From: Candidatus Jordarchaeales archaeon
GTDB taxonomy: Archaea; Asgardarchaeota; Jordiarchaeia; Jordiarchaeales; Freyrarchaeaceae
Length of the DNA stretch: 64,000 nt
Direction: 5' to 3'
Assembly (NCBI GenBank): GCA_038889235.1
Contig: JAWAHN010000003.1
Coordinates: 177,703 to 241,702, forward strand
Part shown: in pieces, positions 52,241-60,870 of the stretch
Layout of the letters: each line of letters opens with the position of its first letter
Position numbering within the stretch: position 1 is the stretch's first letter
The notes under the pieces: generated by a model
What the model was told of the DNA's origin: nothing
What the model saw: the letters and a program-made list of their open reading frames with translations, nothing else
The model's database searches: none
Program-made: the position numbers and the translations under genes

Positions 52241-53347
52241 ATGCACCACTCGCACCACTTGGAGGTTTATGAGAAGCTGAGGGAGAAGCTCAACAAGGCT
52301 CCTATAGGAATGCCTAAAACTGTTAGCGGGGTGGAAAGAGAGATTCTCAGCGTCCTTTTCGACGAGGAGGAGGCACGGATCGCTGTTCACATGCCCTTCA
52401 TACCTTTCACTGTTGAGCAGCTGGCGGAGAGGACGGGGAAGAGTGTTGAGTATTTGGAGAAGCTGCTGAACGAGATGGCGAGGAAGGGGACTGTTTGGAA
52501 GGGTGAGAGAGACGGAAAGGTCCACTACAGGCTTTTCCCCGTTATAGTTGGGCTCTCGGAGATGCCCTTCCTTCCAGGTCCTGGCAACGACCCGCGTCAA
52601 GAGAAGCTTGCCCCACTCTATGCGAGGTATTGGAGAGAGGGATTTCTAGACGAGATTGGAGATAGGAAGTATGCTGTGATGAGGGCGCTTCCCGAGAGGA
52701 GCGTGGTTAAAGAGGCTGAAATACTTCCGTACGATGATGCCGTGAAGCTTGTTAGGGAGCGTGACTTCCACGCGGTCGGCTATTGCCCTTGCAGGATAGT
52801 TGCAAGGCTTAACGGGGAGGGGTGTAGGCGCTCCCTGGAGAACTGCCTCCACTTCGGGTCCCTAGCTAGGTACATGGTGGAGCACGGGTATGCAAGGAGG
52901 ATAACGGCGGACGAGGCTATCGAAATTCTGAGGAGAGCGAACAGGGAGGGGCTGGTGCACACCACGGAGAGGAGTAAGGGGCCTATAAGCACAATTTGTA
53001 ACTGTTGCAGTGACTGCTGCGTGTTTTTCAGGGCAATCCACGAGGCGAAGCATCCAAACACTATAGCGCACTCGAGCTACGTTGCAAGCGTTGACCCGTC
53101 TAAGTGCATTGCCTGCGGTATTTGCGCGCTCCGCTGCCCTATGAAGGCTGTGAAAGTTAAGGTTAACAGGAAGCCTGCGAGCGTGAACGTGAAGAAATGC
53201 CTTGGATGCGGCGTGTGCGTGCCTACCTGCCCGGTTGAAGCCATAGAGCTTGTTGGAAGAGAAGAGCTCCCAGACGTACCCGACCATAAGACGTACCTGC
53301 TACAGCTACTCGAAGACAGGGGGAAAGACTTCTCATCTCTCCTCTGA
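52241..53347 (+). CDS. Winged-helix protein fused to CxCR/CNCC and ferredoxin domains
   Basis: 368 aa from ATG 52241 (behind GGGTGAGG; a GTG at 52232 is an alternative). Residues about 35-115 form a winged helix (FTVEQLAERTGKSVEYLEKLLNEM, here abbreviated at its turn, then a wing GKVHYRLFPV). The middle domain has YCPCRIVA, CRRSLENCLHFG and ICNCCSDCC. The C-terminus has two [4Fe-4S] motifs (CIACGICALRCP and CLGCGVCVPTCP). The middle-plus-ferredoxin part resembles the protein at 30404-31234. A DNA-binding domain joined to redox clusters suggests a redox-responsive regulator, or an oxidoreductase subunit in which the winged helix is structural. Confidence 0.82.
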   Translation: MHHSHHLEVYEKLREKLNKAPIGMPKTVSGVEREILSVLFDEEEARIAVHMPFIPFTVEQLAERTGKSVEYLEKLLNEMARKGTVWKGERDGKVHYRLFPVIVGLSEMPFLPGPGNDPRQEKLAPLYARYWREGFLDEIGDRKYAVMRALPERSVVKEAEILPYDDAVKLVRERDFHAVGYCPCRIVARLNGEGCRRSLENCLHFGSLARYMVEHGYARRITADEAIEILRRANREGLVHTTERSKGPISTICNCCSDCCVFFRAIHEAKHPNTIAHSSYVASVDPSKCIACGICALRCPMKAVKVKVNRKPASVNVKKCLGCGVCVPTCPVEAIELVGREELPDVPDHKTYLLQLLEDRGKDFSSLL

Positions 53348-53380
53348 GAGGCGACGACCAGTGAGAGAAAAAGCCTTACC

Positions 53381-53421
53381 GGTTTTTCTTTTTACAGTTT
53401 CACCAAGTTTTTTTATTTTTC
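53381..53421 (+). terminator. T-rich terminator
   Basis: GGTTTTTCTTTTTACAG and AAGTTTTTTTATTTTTCAG follow the Fe-S gene by about 35-70 bases and lie between convergent genes. Confidence 0.5.
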
Positions 53422-53470
53422 AGCTCCCCAGTTTGCCCCGAACGGTTGAAAGGAGTTCTTCGTCCCCGTT

Positions 53471-56400
53471 TCACTTTATGGACGCCAGGTTCCCTATGAG
53501 AACCCATGGGAGCTCTTCCGGAGACTTTATGACTTTTAGTATGCTTGCAGCTGAGCACATTTCCTTGAGATGTCTGGGTTCTCTGCCCATAGTTATGTAG
53601 ACGACCCTTATACCCTTGCTCTCCGCTTCCTCTATTGCCACTTTCACGTCTGGTATAGCGTTCTCCTCTTGCTCGTAGCCTTCTGGTTCCCCGTCCGAGA
53701 ACACGAACATTATCTTTGTTTTAGCCTCGCGTTTAAGGAGCTCCTCGTAAGAGTACCTTATCGGTGCCCCCATTCTCGTTAGCCCCCCACTTCTCACGGC
53801 TCCAACCCTTTCCTGGATGGTGGCTGTCCACGGCTCATCAAAGTCCTTTGCTATGTATATCCTAGCCTTTCTGCCCTCCGTGTTGAACGCGTATATCGCG
53901 AACTTGTCTCCTAAAGCGTTGCACGCGTCGCCGAAAAGTATCGCTGAGATCTTCAGGCTGTTTATTATCCTGCTCGTCGACCCACTTGCGTCTATTAAGA
54001 GGACTGCGGCGACGTCCCTCGAGTCCCTGTGAATTTTGTCGAATATCCTCTTCTCTCTGCGGTCACAGTGCGCGTCCACTATGCCGTCCATGTTGAGCTC
54101 GCTTCCATCCAGGACGCGCCTCTCCACCTTGAACTTTCTTGGAACTATCTTTTCGAGCTCGTTAATCAACTGCTGCCTCACGTAAGAGTACTCGTACAGG
54201 GACGGGATCGGGGCGCCCTTCTGGATTCGTATCTCATCCACGTTTATCCAAAGTGAGTACGTCTTAAACTGCTCATCCCACTCTGGAACCTTCCTCATGC
54301 TGTGGGCTTCCTCAGCTTCCTCGATGGTCGTCTTGCACACCCTGGCTGTCAGCTGCTCAGCGTATTTCTCTTTCAGCTCTTGGAGCTTGTCTGTGCTAAA
54401 CTCCTCGGATGGGATCACCGACTCCTGGTTCTCAGAAGACTCCATGTCGCTTTCAGCCTGCTCGCTTTCAGGCGGCTCGGGAATGTAGTCCTTTAGCAGC
54501 TCTACGAGTTTGAGAGAGGTTTCAACGGAGTCTAGTACTGTTCCACCCTTAACCCGCTCCGCTTCTTTCACCGCCTGCTCAATGAGCTCACTGTACTTTT
54601 CCAATTCAATCTTTTCAAGCTCTATGTAGGCTTTCGCCCTTTGAACGGACCACCCTTTCTTCTCGAGCAAATCCTGCTTCAGCAACTCTTCTAGGTGTTC
54701 GCCTTTAGTCTTGCCGTGAACTATCTTTTCCAGCACTAATTCTAGGAGTGGTGACGGGCTGCTCTGTATGGTCCTCTTCCTAAGGTTGAAGAGGTTAACC
54801 GTCCTGACAAGTGGTTCTAGCTCGCTAAACTCCCTGATCAGGTGGTCTTCGCACCTGGCGTCTTCAAGCGCCGTGAATATCACCGTGGCAAGCCACGAGT
54901 GACCAGTTTTCTTGAATTCCTCGTAAAGCTTTGAGAGTGGGATCGCGAAGCTCCCATACCTTATGTGGCTTACAGCGTGGAGTGCTCCGTAAAGGTAGAG
55001 GAGCATGTTTCTTTCCTTGTCGGGGAACTCGTTTATCACCGATGGTAGGTATATGTGCTTTCCGTCGCTTCTAGGCCCGTCCTTGCTTGGAACTATTGGT
55101 ATAGAGCCGCATAGCGGCGTCAACCACGCCATGAGATCGCCTTTCACGTCGTTAAGGTGCAAGCCGCCCTTGAGCCAGCCCACTGGGTTGGCGAATATAG
55201 CGAGAAGCTCACTTTTGTCTAGGTCCGTGATTCTCTTTTCAAGCATCGATATGTAGAGTGACAGTAGGTCTGGCTCGTCGAACTGCTGCACGGAGGCGAG
55301 GAAGGCTTCGCCTAACCCTATCCCTTCAAGCAATTGGAATATTCCAGCAGCCTTCAAAACTTGTTTTACACTTTTTATCGGGGCCTGAAGAAGGAAGTCC
55401 ATGAGGGGCGGTCTCTTCTCTATTATTGACATTACGCTTTTCAGGTGTGTTATCCCTTCTCTCTTGTACTTGTCAATGAACTTCTTTATGGTCTGGTAGC
55501 CCATGCTGCTGAGGTTGCCGAGCCGCCCTATTAGTGAAACTATCTCCTTGCTTGTGACTTCATCTATCTCCTTGTTTGAAAGGATCTCTTCCAGTCTCTT
55601 CCTTACGCTGAAACGCTTATCGTCGCTCAGGACCTTTACTTCATATGTTATGGAGAGTATGTCGCTGCTTGTAATCTTCTTCAGCTTCGGGTTGGATATT
55701 ATCTCGAGGATGGTGTTGTAGCCTGTGTCGTTGAGGTACTTGAGCTCCCATATGAGCTCTGCTAGGTCGTCTGGCTCCACTTGGACTATCTTCGGGTTTA
55801 GTATGACGTTTCTTATACGCTCCCTGAAGTCTAGGGGCTTAACGATGCGGTGCCTCCTCAGCCTGCTGGCTAAGGCGAGCAGGTGTTTCCCCTCTATCTT
55901 TGAGAGCACGTTGCTTTCAAGTATCTCTAGCAGTATCTCGTAGCCCTCATCTGTGAGCTCTTCGAACTTGTCGACGAACTCTAGCAGGTTGTTCTCGTTT
56001 CCTATTTCGACCTTGGGGTTACTCAGTATTCTGATGAGGATAGAGTAGTACTTGTCGCCGAGGCGGGAGAGCTGGCTTATGAGCTTGAGCAGCAACCCAC
56101 CTTCGAGCGAAGCGACCTTGGAAGCTGAAAGCACCTCTTTAAGCCTGTGCATGACCAAGTTGAAGGTCTCATTGCTCATGTCTCTTATCTCCGCTATTAT
56201 CCAAGCAAGGTTGTTTCCACCTATCTCGGTCACGTGGTTTGACGAGAAAACTTCTAGAAGTCTCTTGTACCTGTCCTCCCCCAACAGTTTTAGCCCCCTT
56301 ATTAGCGAGGGAATGCTGTTCCCCTCGACTTTGTTGACGCTGTCTAGCAATAGCAGTTCGCTCAACCTCTTCTCCAGGACTTTGATCTCGCTGTCATCGA

Positions 56401-56944
56401 GCTGCGCGACTTCCGACACTAGGAGGGGGATACAATAACTGCTGATCTGGGTGAACTTACTCCTCGAGAGGAGGAACTTCAGGAAATCTTTGTGTTGCTC
56501 TGAGAGCTTGCCGCACTCCCTGAAAGTGCTAGGGAGGTCGCGTCCATCTATTGAGCTAACGGCAAGCTCGCCCAGCATCTGTCTTAGGAAGAACTCCACT
56601 GAGACGCTTTTCTCGCCGAGCCTCTCCACCTCGTAGAGCAACCTTATAATGTTTCGTTCACCAACGCTGCCTACCTTGGGGTTCTCAATTATTCTAGCGA
56701 TAATGTTTCGTTGAACCCTGGTGAGGTTCTTAAGCTTGTGGGCGAACTCCACAAGCACCTCTAACGAGGTGAACTTGACTTTCCCGCCTTCAATTATTCT
56801 CCTTACATCTTCCACTATTTCCGACCCAAAGGACTGAAGTAAAATATCCAGAGCTCTATCTATGTCAAATCCGGAAGAAGTGTTCTCAAACTCTCTTCTC
56901 AAGCTCCTAAACCTCTCAAACGTGGCATAAACCTCCTTCAACAC
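53471..56944 (-). CDS. Giant NorD/CbbO-like VWA protein with helical repeats
   Basis: 1157 aa. Residues about 30-520 consist of roughly ten imperfect helical repeats of 35-40 aa, recognisable by units such as YSILIRILSNPKVE and YNTILEIISNPKLKKI. A NorD/CbbO-type middle follows (HIYLPSVINEF, then YLYGALHAVSHIRYGSF), with an acidic linker near 840-870. The C-terminal VWA domain has the MIDAS set DASGSTS (Asp985), Thr in GGLTRMG and SDGEPE. NorD/CbbO proteins work with NorQ/CbbQ AAA+ ATPases to activate or load metal enzymes such as NO reductase or Rubisco. The partner ATPase is the next gene upstream. No such client is in this window. GTG 56944 is the only early start; no ribosome site precedes it. 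Confidence 0.85.
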   Translation of the reverse strand: MLKEVYATFERFRSLRREFENTSSGFDIDRALDILLQSFGSEIVEDVRRIIEGGKVKFTSLEVLVEFAHKLKNLTRVQRNIIARIIENPKVGSVGERNIIRLLYEVERLGEKSVSVEFFLRQMLGELAVSSIDGRDLPSTFRECGKLSEQHKDFLKFLLSRSKFTQISSYCIPLLVSEVAQLDDSEIKVLEKRLSELLLLDSVNKVEGNSIPSLIRGLKLLGEDRYKRLLEVFSSNHVTEIGGNNLAWIIAEIRDMSNETFNLVMHRLKEVLSASKVASLEGGLLLKLISQLSRLGDKYYSILIRILSNPKVEIGNENNLLEFVDKFEELTDEGYEILLEILESNVLSKIEGKHLLALASRLRRHRIVKPLDFRERIRNVILNPKIVQVEPDDLAELIWELKYLNDTGYNTILEIISNPKLKKITSSDILSITYEVKVLSDDKRFSVRKRLEEILSNKEIDEVTSKEIVSLIGRLGNLSSMGYQTIKKFIDKYKREGITHLKSVMSIIEKRPPLMDFLLQAPIKSVKQVLKAAGIFQLLEGIGLGEAFLASVQQFDEPDLLSLYISMLEKRITDLDKSELLAIFANPVGWLKGGLHLNDVKGDLMAWLTPLCGSIPIVPSKDGPRSDGKHIYLPSVINEFPDKERNMLLYLYGALHAVSHIRYGSFAIPLSKLYEEFKKTGHSWLATVIFTALEDARCEDHLIREFSELEPLVRTVNLFNLRKRTIQSSPSPLLELVLEKIVHGKTKGEHLEELLKQDLLEKKGWSVQRAKAYIELEKIELEKYSELIEQAVKEAERVKGGTVLDSVETSLKLVELLKDYIPEPPESEQAESDMESSENQESVIPSEEFSTDKLQELKEKYAEQLTARVCKTTIEEAEEAHSMRKVPEWDEQFKTYSLWINVDEIRIQKGAPIPSLYEYSYVRQQLINELEKIVPRKFKVERRVLDGSELNMDGIVDAHCDRREKRIFDKIHRDSRDVAAVLLIDASGSTSRIINSLKISAILFGDACNALGDKFAIYAFNTEGRKARIYIAKDFDEPWTATIQERVGAVRSGGLTRMGAPIRYSYEELLKREAKTKIMFVFSDGEPEGYEQEENAIPDVKVAIEEAESKGIRVVYITMGREPRHLKEMCSAASILKVIKSPEELPWVLIGNLASIK

Positions 56945-57148
56945 TTAAATGTAGTAGAGGGCGTTGCGAGGAGAAGTAGAACACAGTCGCCGGTAGAGTA
57001 TTAAAGCCAAGAGAATGGTGGTTCAGGGGTAAGGCTTGTTTCCGGGCGGCCTTCGATGGGCGCCCCACAGTTCCACGTCCCATAAACCAGAGGAGGGTGC
57101 TCGGTATAAATACATTTTGGTAAGAATGCCTCATGTGCCCGCGGCGAC
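56945..57148. other. Intergenic region with a promoter
   Basis: About 200 bases between the AAA+ gene and the VWA gene. On the minus strand AATGTATTTATACCG (near 57118-57104) is a TATA-like element. It would give the VWA gene its own transcript with a leader of about 130 bases. Confidence 0.4.
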
Positions 57149-58321
57149 TTATATCCCTTCAAGGGTTTCTAGGGGGATCTTCCTAAGGCCGACGTAGTAC
57201 GCCACAGCTTCAACTATCTTTCTAACCTCGGTCGCCTGTGAGGGTTTAAGGTTCGCGCTGAGGTTGTCGGCAACGCGCTCAACGCTCTCGTTCAAGGCGT
57301 CTCTTTCACCGAACAACTTGTAGGTTTCAAGGTACGCGTCGATCGCCTTGTGGAGTATTCTCTGCGTTGGACACCTTATCTGCCCAGGGGCTAGCTTCTG
57401 GTGTAGGAACGAGGAAATGAGGTCTGCAAGCTCCACGTTTTGAAGCTGTATGGTTCCATACTCGTATACTTGTCTGAGCTTGTCGACGAGGTCGGCTATC
57501 TTCCTCATGTTGGAGATGTGCTCCTCGAGCCCAGCTTCCTCCATGAGCTTGTCACTGTACTCCTTAGGCACATTCTGAACAGCGACGTACGAAAAGCTCG
57601 GCTCTTCGTCAACCTTCTTCTCCTTGAAGTCGCGCCAGCACCCTGAGTCCCACACCATTGGGATAAACTCTTTCTCACCCAGCCATATTCCACGGTACTG
57701 CACTGGGCCGTTCAGTTTCGACGCCTCCATCGCCATCTCCTCAAACTTCTCCTGTTTCACCTTCCTCGTCTCGACGAGGGAGATCAAAAGTTGAACTTCA
57801 ACCTCGTGGTACTTGAACTTGAGAGTGTTAAACCTGTCGAGCGCTGGCTCAGGCATCTGCGAGCCTACTCTCCCGATCTCCGTCGGGTTATAAGATACGA
57901 TTATCATGTAGTCAGTTCCACCGATTTCCTCGCCGTTTGGAAGCAAGCCACGCCTCCTAGTGTCAAGCCAGGGGAAAAGCGTTGGCCATATTTCAGCCCT
58001 TAAGGCTATAGCCTCGTCGATGTAGAATATTCCCCCCTCTTCTATGACCTTCATATGCCTACTTTTCTCGAAAACCGTTTCCGAGCCGCCATCCTTACTT
58101 CTCAGCTCTCTTCTTCCGAGAATGTCGGCCTCCAGCGTGTCACCACTAGCCATGAGTATGGACAGGGGCTTGTTAAGTTTCTCTGCTAAGAACTCCACAA
58201 ACCTGGTCTTACCAGTCCCGGGAAGCCCTTCAAGCGCAAGGTGACCCCTAGCGTAGTAAGTTTGGAGCGCACGTATAACCTCGTCCATCTTGCCATCTAA
58301 GCTTGAAACGTAAAATACCAT
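57149..58321 (-). CDS. MoxR-type AAA+ ATPase, NorQ/CbbQ-like
   Basis: 390 aa. Walker A GLPGTGKT at residues 32-39, Walker B GGIFYIDEAI, and the sensor segment IVSYNPTEIGRVG, with LDRFNTLKFKY, are all typical of the MoxR/NorQ/CbbQ clade. The C-terminal lid extends about 120 residues beyond bacterial CbbQ. Together with the VWA protein it should form an ATP-driven activase that remodels a client enzyme. A TATA box (GATTTAAAAC on the minus strand near 58425) gives it its own promoter. The client is unknown. Confidence 0.9.
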   Translation of the reverse strand: MVFYVSSLDGKMDEVIRALQTYYARGHLALEGLPGTGKTRFVEFLAEKLNKPLSILMASGDTLEADILGRRELRSKDGGSETVFEKSRHMKVIEEGGIFYIDEAIALRAEIWPTLFPWLDTRRRGLLPNGEEIGGTDYMIIVSYNPTEIGRVGSQMPEPALDRFNTLKFKYHEVEVQLLISLVETRKVKQEKFEEMAMEASKLNGPVQYRGIWLGEKEFIPMVWDSGCWRDFKEKKVDEEPSFSYVAVQNVPKEYSDKLMEEAGLEEHISNMRKIADLVDKLRQVYEYGTIQLQNVELADLISSFLHQKLAPGQIRCPTQRILHKAIDAYLETYKLFGERDALNESVERVADNLSANLKPSQATEVRKIVEAVAYYVGLRKIPLETLEGI

Positions 58322-58499
58322 TCAACCACCTGCCGTGAGCGCCCAGGAGAAGAAACCACAGGCAGCATTCTTATTCTACCAACCAGCCGGTACTTGAAAG
58401 AACATTTATCATCAAACAGTTTTAAATCTTCTTACAAAACCCAAGATAAAAAAGTGTAGACCCCCTTAAAAAACGTAATGGAAGATAGTTTTTGAAGTT
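58322..58499 (-). promoter_or_regulatory. Promoter region of the AAA+ gene
   Basis: On the minus strand AAGAAGATTTAAAACTG near 58432-58416 is a good BRE/TATA pair, separating the AAA+ gene from the V4R pair. A T-rich end for the V4R transcript lies at 58480-58460 on the minus strand (ACGTTTTTTAAG). Confidence 0.4.
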
Positions 58500-59057
58500 T
58501 TACGGTGCCGGGAGGGAGCGCTTCAGCACGAACTCACAGTACTCGTCGCCCTTAGCTTTGCACTTAACTTCCTCCGATGTGAAGAGCGGCTTCCCGTCTT
58601 TTTCAGCGAAGTAGTTTAGAATCCCCTCAGCTACGTACCCCGAGCTGCACGTGGCTGATGGTTGCACCCCCCTCATCTTAAAATATGCCCCCGTTTCCTC
58701 TCCGTAAAGCGAGCTGTAAACCCTGAAAACCACTTGTGATTCGCCGAACTCGATAAGCTCGTTTCTCCCAAACCCCATGAGGTACTCTAAGGATAAGTAG
58801 TACTCTAGAACGCCCTTTGCTCCGAGGGCCTCCATCTTCTCAGCAAGTTTCCTACCATAGTTGACTAGCGCACGCCTCCTCACTGGCTCCAGCATCTTGC
58901 TATAGCGCTCTACGAGGGCGCCCATGAGAGAGACGGAGAAGAGCACCCCGGGGGCAAACACAAACCTACGCCCTTTAAACGACAAAGCCCCACTTTCGTC
59001 TATTTCGATGCCGTCAATGAAGCTTTTTATATCCTTAGGCAGCTCCTCAGCCATCAC
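58500..59057 (-). CDS. V4R-domain protein (copy 1)
   Basis: 185 aa. The C-terminal V4R (4-vinyl reductase) domain is clear: CSSGYVAEGILNYF, KPLFTSEEVKCKAKGDEYCEFVL. The Cys pair (EVKC...DEYC) is the typical zinc/ligand site. The N-terminal region (SGALSFKGRRFVFAPG) matches that of the next protein. V4R domains bind small hydrophobic molecules in sensors such as XylR/DmpR and in bacteriochlorophyll enzymes. Its ATG overlaps the upstream paralogue's stop by four bases. Confidence 0.85.
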   Translation of the reverse strand: MMAEELPKDIKSFIDGIEIDESGALSFKGRRFVFAPGVLFSVSLMGALVERYSKMLEPVRRRALVNYGRKLAEKMEALGAKGVLEYYLSLEYLMGFGRNELIEFGESQVVFRVYSSLYGEETGAYFKMRGVQPSATCSSGYVAEGILNYFAEKDGKPLFTSEEVKCKAKGDEYCEFVLKRSLPAP

Positions 59058-59653
59058 TCCTCACCCTCCACCACGAACTCACAGTAATCGTCTCCTCTGG
59101 CAAGACACTTAGGCTCTTTAAAGGTAAGTTTAATGGACCCGCGGCCCTGCTTCTCTAGGACAGCCTTCACAACCCCAACCCAGTTCGCACCCCAGCCGCA
59201 CTCGTAGAAGGGGAAGCGTGCAGTGAGATCCTTCACGTTCCTCCTAAGCCACTCCGCAATAAGTTGATTGTACATTCGAACAACCACCTCCGGCTTACTA
59301 AAATCCTTTCTCACCACCTCTGAAACCCCCCACCCTCTCACAGCGCTGTACTCCGCATACGCCTCCAAAACTTTCTCCGGAGGAATGCCTTGAGACATAA
59401 GTTGGTTTGCCACAGTATAGCCCGTAATTTCCAGGGAAGGGTACATTAGCATTTTCATCGAGGAGCCTAAGACGTCCATTATTCCCTCGAAAGACAACAT
59501 GAAAAGTTCCTGATCCATGAATACGTAGCGAACGCCACCATACTTTATTCGCCCCTCACTGTCAAACTCTATCTTGCTCTTAAGAGATCTCAGAGCATTC
59601 CTCAGGGATTCTAAGGAAACCTTTTCACCAACATTTCTCTCCAAACAAACCAC
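59054..59653 (-). CDS. V4R-domain protein (copy 2)
   Basis: 199 aa, paralogue of the downstream gene. N-terminus RIKYGGVRYVFMDQELF aligns with the FKGRRFVFAPGVLF of copy 1. The V4R end reads FYECGWGANWVGVVKAVL, then EPKCLARGDDYCEFVVE. The two overlap by ATGA, so they are co-translated and could heterodimerise. Start at GTG 59653; TTG 59644 after GGGTGG is an alternative. TATA ATTTTAAATAAA on the minus strand lies near 59685-59674. They sit next to the NorQ/NorD-like pair but have a separate promoter. Confidence 0.83.
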   Translation of the reverse strand: MVCLERNVGEKVSLESLRNALRSLKSKIEFDSEGRIKYGGVRYVFMDQELFMLSFEGIMDVLGSSMKMLMYPSLEITGYTVANQLMSQGIPPEKVLEAYAEYSAVRGWGVSEVVRKDFSKPEVVVRMYNQLIAEWLRRNVKDLTARFPFYECGWGANWVGVVKAVLEKQGRGSIKLTFKEPKCLARGDDYCEFVVEGEE

Positions 59654-59778
59654 CCATTAAAATATTCTCACATTTTATTTAAAATACAAGACAGTTTACT
59701 TAATATATTTTGTGATCTTCTTTATATCTTGCAGGCTTGGTTACGCCATTCTCAAAGTGGTTGCTCCGCGGTGGGAGC

Positions 59779-60402
59779 ATGTTTCTCGATAGGAGGCATG
59801 CTGGCAGGCTGCTGGGGGAGGCGGTTGCCGAAAAGGTTGGAAGAGTAGACTACGTCCTAGCGATACCTAATGGTGGAGTTGCGGTGGGCTACGAGGTTGC
59901 CAAGAGGCTGGGTGCGAGGCTAGGAGTGGTTGTCGTCAGGAAGATTCCGATCCCGTGGAACACTGAGGCTGGTTTCGGGGCCGTCGACCCCGACGGGGAG
60001 GTCGTGTTGAACGCGCCCTTACTTAGCAGGCTGGGGTTGAGGAGAGAGGAAGTTGAGGAGCTTGTGAAGTGGGTTAAAAAAGGAATCGATGAGAGGGTGC
60101 GCAAGTACGGTGGCATTCCGAACGTTGAAGGGAAGAGTGTTGTGGTCGTGGACGATGGGATAGCGTCGGGGGTCACAATGATAGCTGCATGTCTCTATGT
60201 TAGGAGGAGGAGAGCTGGCAGCGTTGTGGCGGCTGCGCCTGTAGCTCCACTACACTCGTTTGAGCTTGTTAAGAGCTACGCGGACCAGATAGTGGTTCTC
60301 GAGGTCGTCGACACCCTAACCTTCGCTGTGGCGGACTACTATGAGAACTGGTATGATGTTCCAGACGAGGAGGTTGTCCAGTACTTAGAGGGGGGGTGTT
60401 AG
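59779..60402 (+). CDS. Phosphoribosyltransferase-family protein
   Basis: 207 aa. The type I PRTase signature is VVVVDDGIASGVTM, with the AIPNGGVAVGYEVAK and VVRKIPIPWNTEAGFGAV segments seen in a bacterial and archaeal group of unknown substrate. Members are often annotated simply as phosphoribosyltransferase. ATG 59779 gives the natural FLDRRHAGRLLGEAV start; the frame is open for 14 codons upstream. It could salvage a base or nucleoside; no neighbour helps. Confidence 0.85.
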   Translation: MFLDRRHAGRLLGEAVAEKVGRVDYVLAIPNGGVAVGYEVAKRLGARLGVVVVRKIPIPWNTEAGFGAVDPDGEVVLNAPLLSRLGLRREEVEELVKWVKKGIDERVRKYGGIPNVEGKSVVVVDDGIASGVTMIAACLYVRRRRAGSVVAAAPVAPLHSFELVKSYADQIVVLEVVDTLTFAVADYYENWYDVPDEEVVQYLEGGC

Positions 60403-60487
60403 GGTTCAATGGGTGTTCGTTTTCGCGCTAAGGGTTATAGCTTAGCTTTAAAAGTTTCGTGAAGGCAGTTATGTTTGAGGCGTCTTC

Positions 60488-60870
60488 ATGGTTAAGAAAG
60501 GCGAGGTTGAAAGGCTTAAGGAAAGGGCTATGGAAGTGCTGGAAGTCGCCGAGAAGGCTCTGGAAGCTGGAAAGCACGGTATCGCCGTTTTTTGGCAAAT
60601 ATCTCCTTGCAGCTCTACTTGAAAGCCACACTGTTAGAAAAAGTGGGAAGCTACCCGGGGACGCATAGTCTCAGAGAGCTTTTAGGGTATTTAGCCGCTC
60701 ATACTGGCAAGGACGAGTTAAAGGAGTTTGTGAGAGTTAACAGAGCGAGGCTGTCAGCAGTCGAAGGCGTATACATGACTTCAGGGTATGGTTCAAAGGT
60801 TTTCTACGCCGAGGACGCCGTTAAGCTTGTCGAAGAAGCGATAGAGGTTGTTGATGCATGTTTGAAGTAG
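60488..60870 (+). pseudogene. HEPN-domain protein interrupted by a -1 frameshift at TTTTTTG
   Basis: From ATG 60488 the frame reads KKGEVERLKERAMEVLEVAEKA (given here only in part: KKGEVERLKERAM) and leads to HGIAVF. It then meets a run of six T at 60588-60593. One base back in phase, the frame continues LANISLQLYLKATLLEKVG and SLRELLGYLA to the stop at 60868-60870. The joined protein is a standard COG2250-type HEPN domain of about 127 aa. The lesion is at GTTTTTTGG, a homopolymer that could reflect a base-calling error, a real deletion, or programmed -1 slippage. No RX4-6H toxin motif is visible. It overlaps the MNT frame by 13 bases. Confidence 0.65.
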
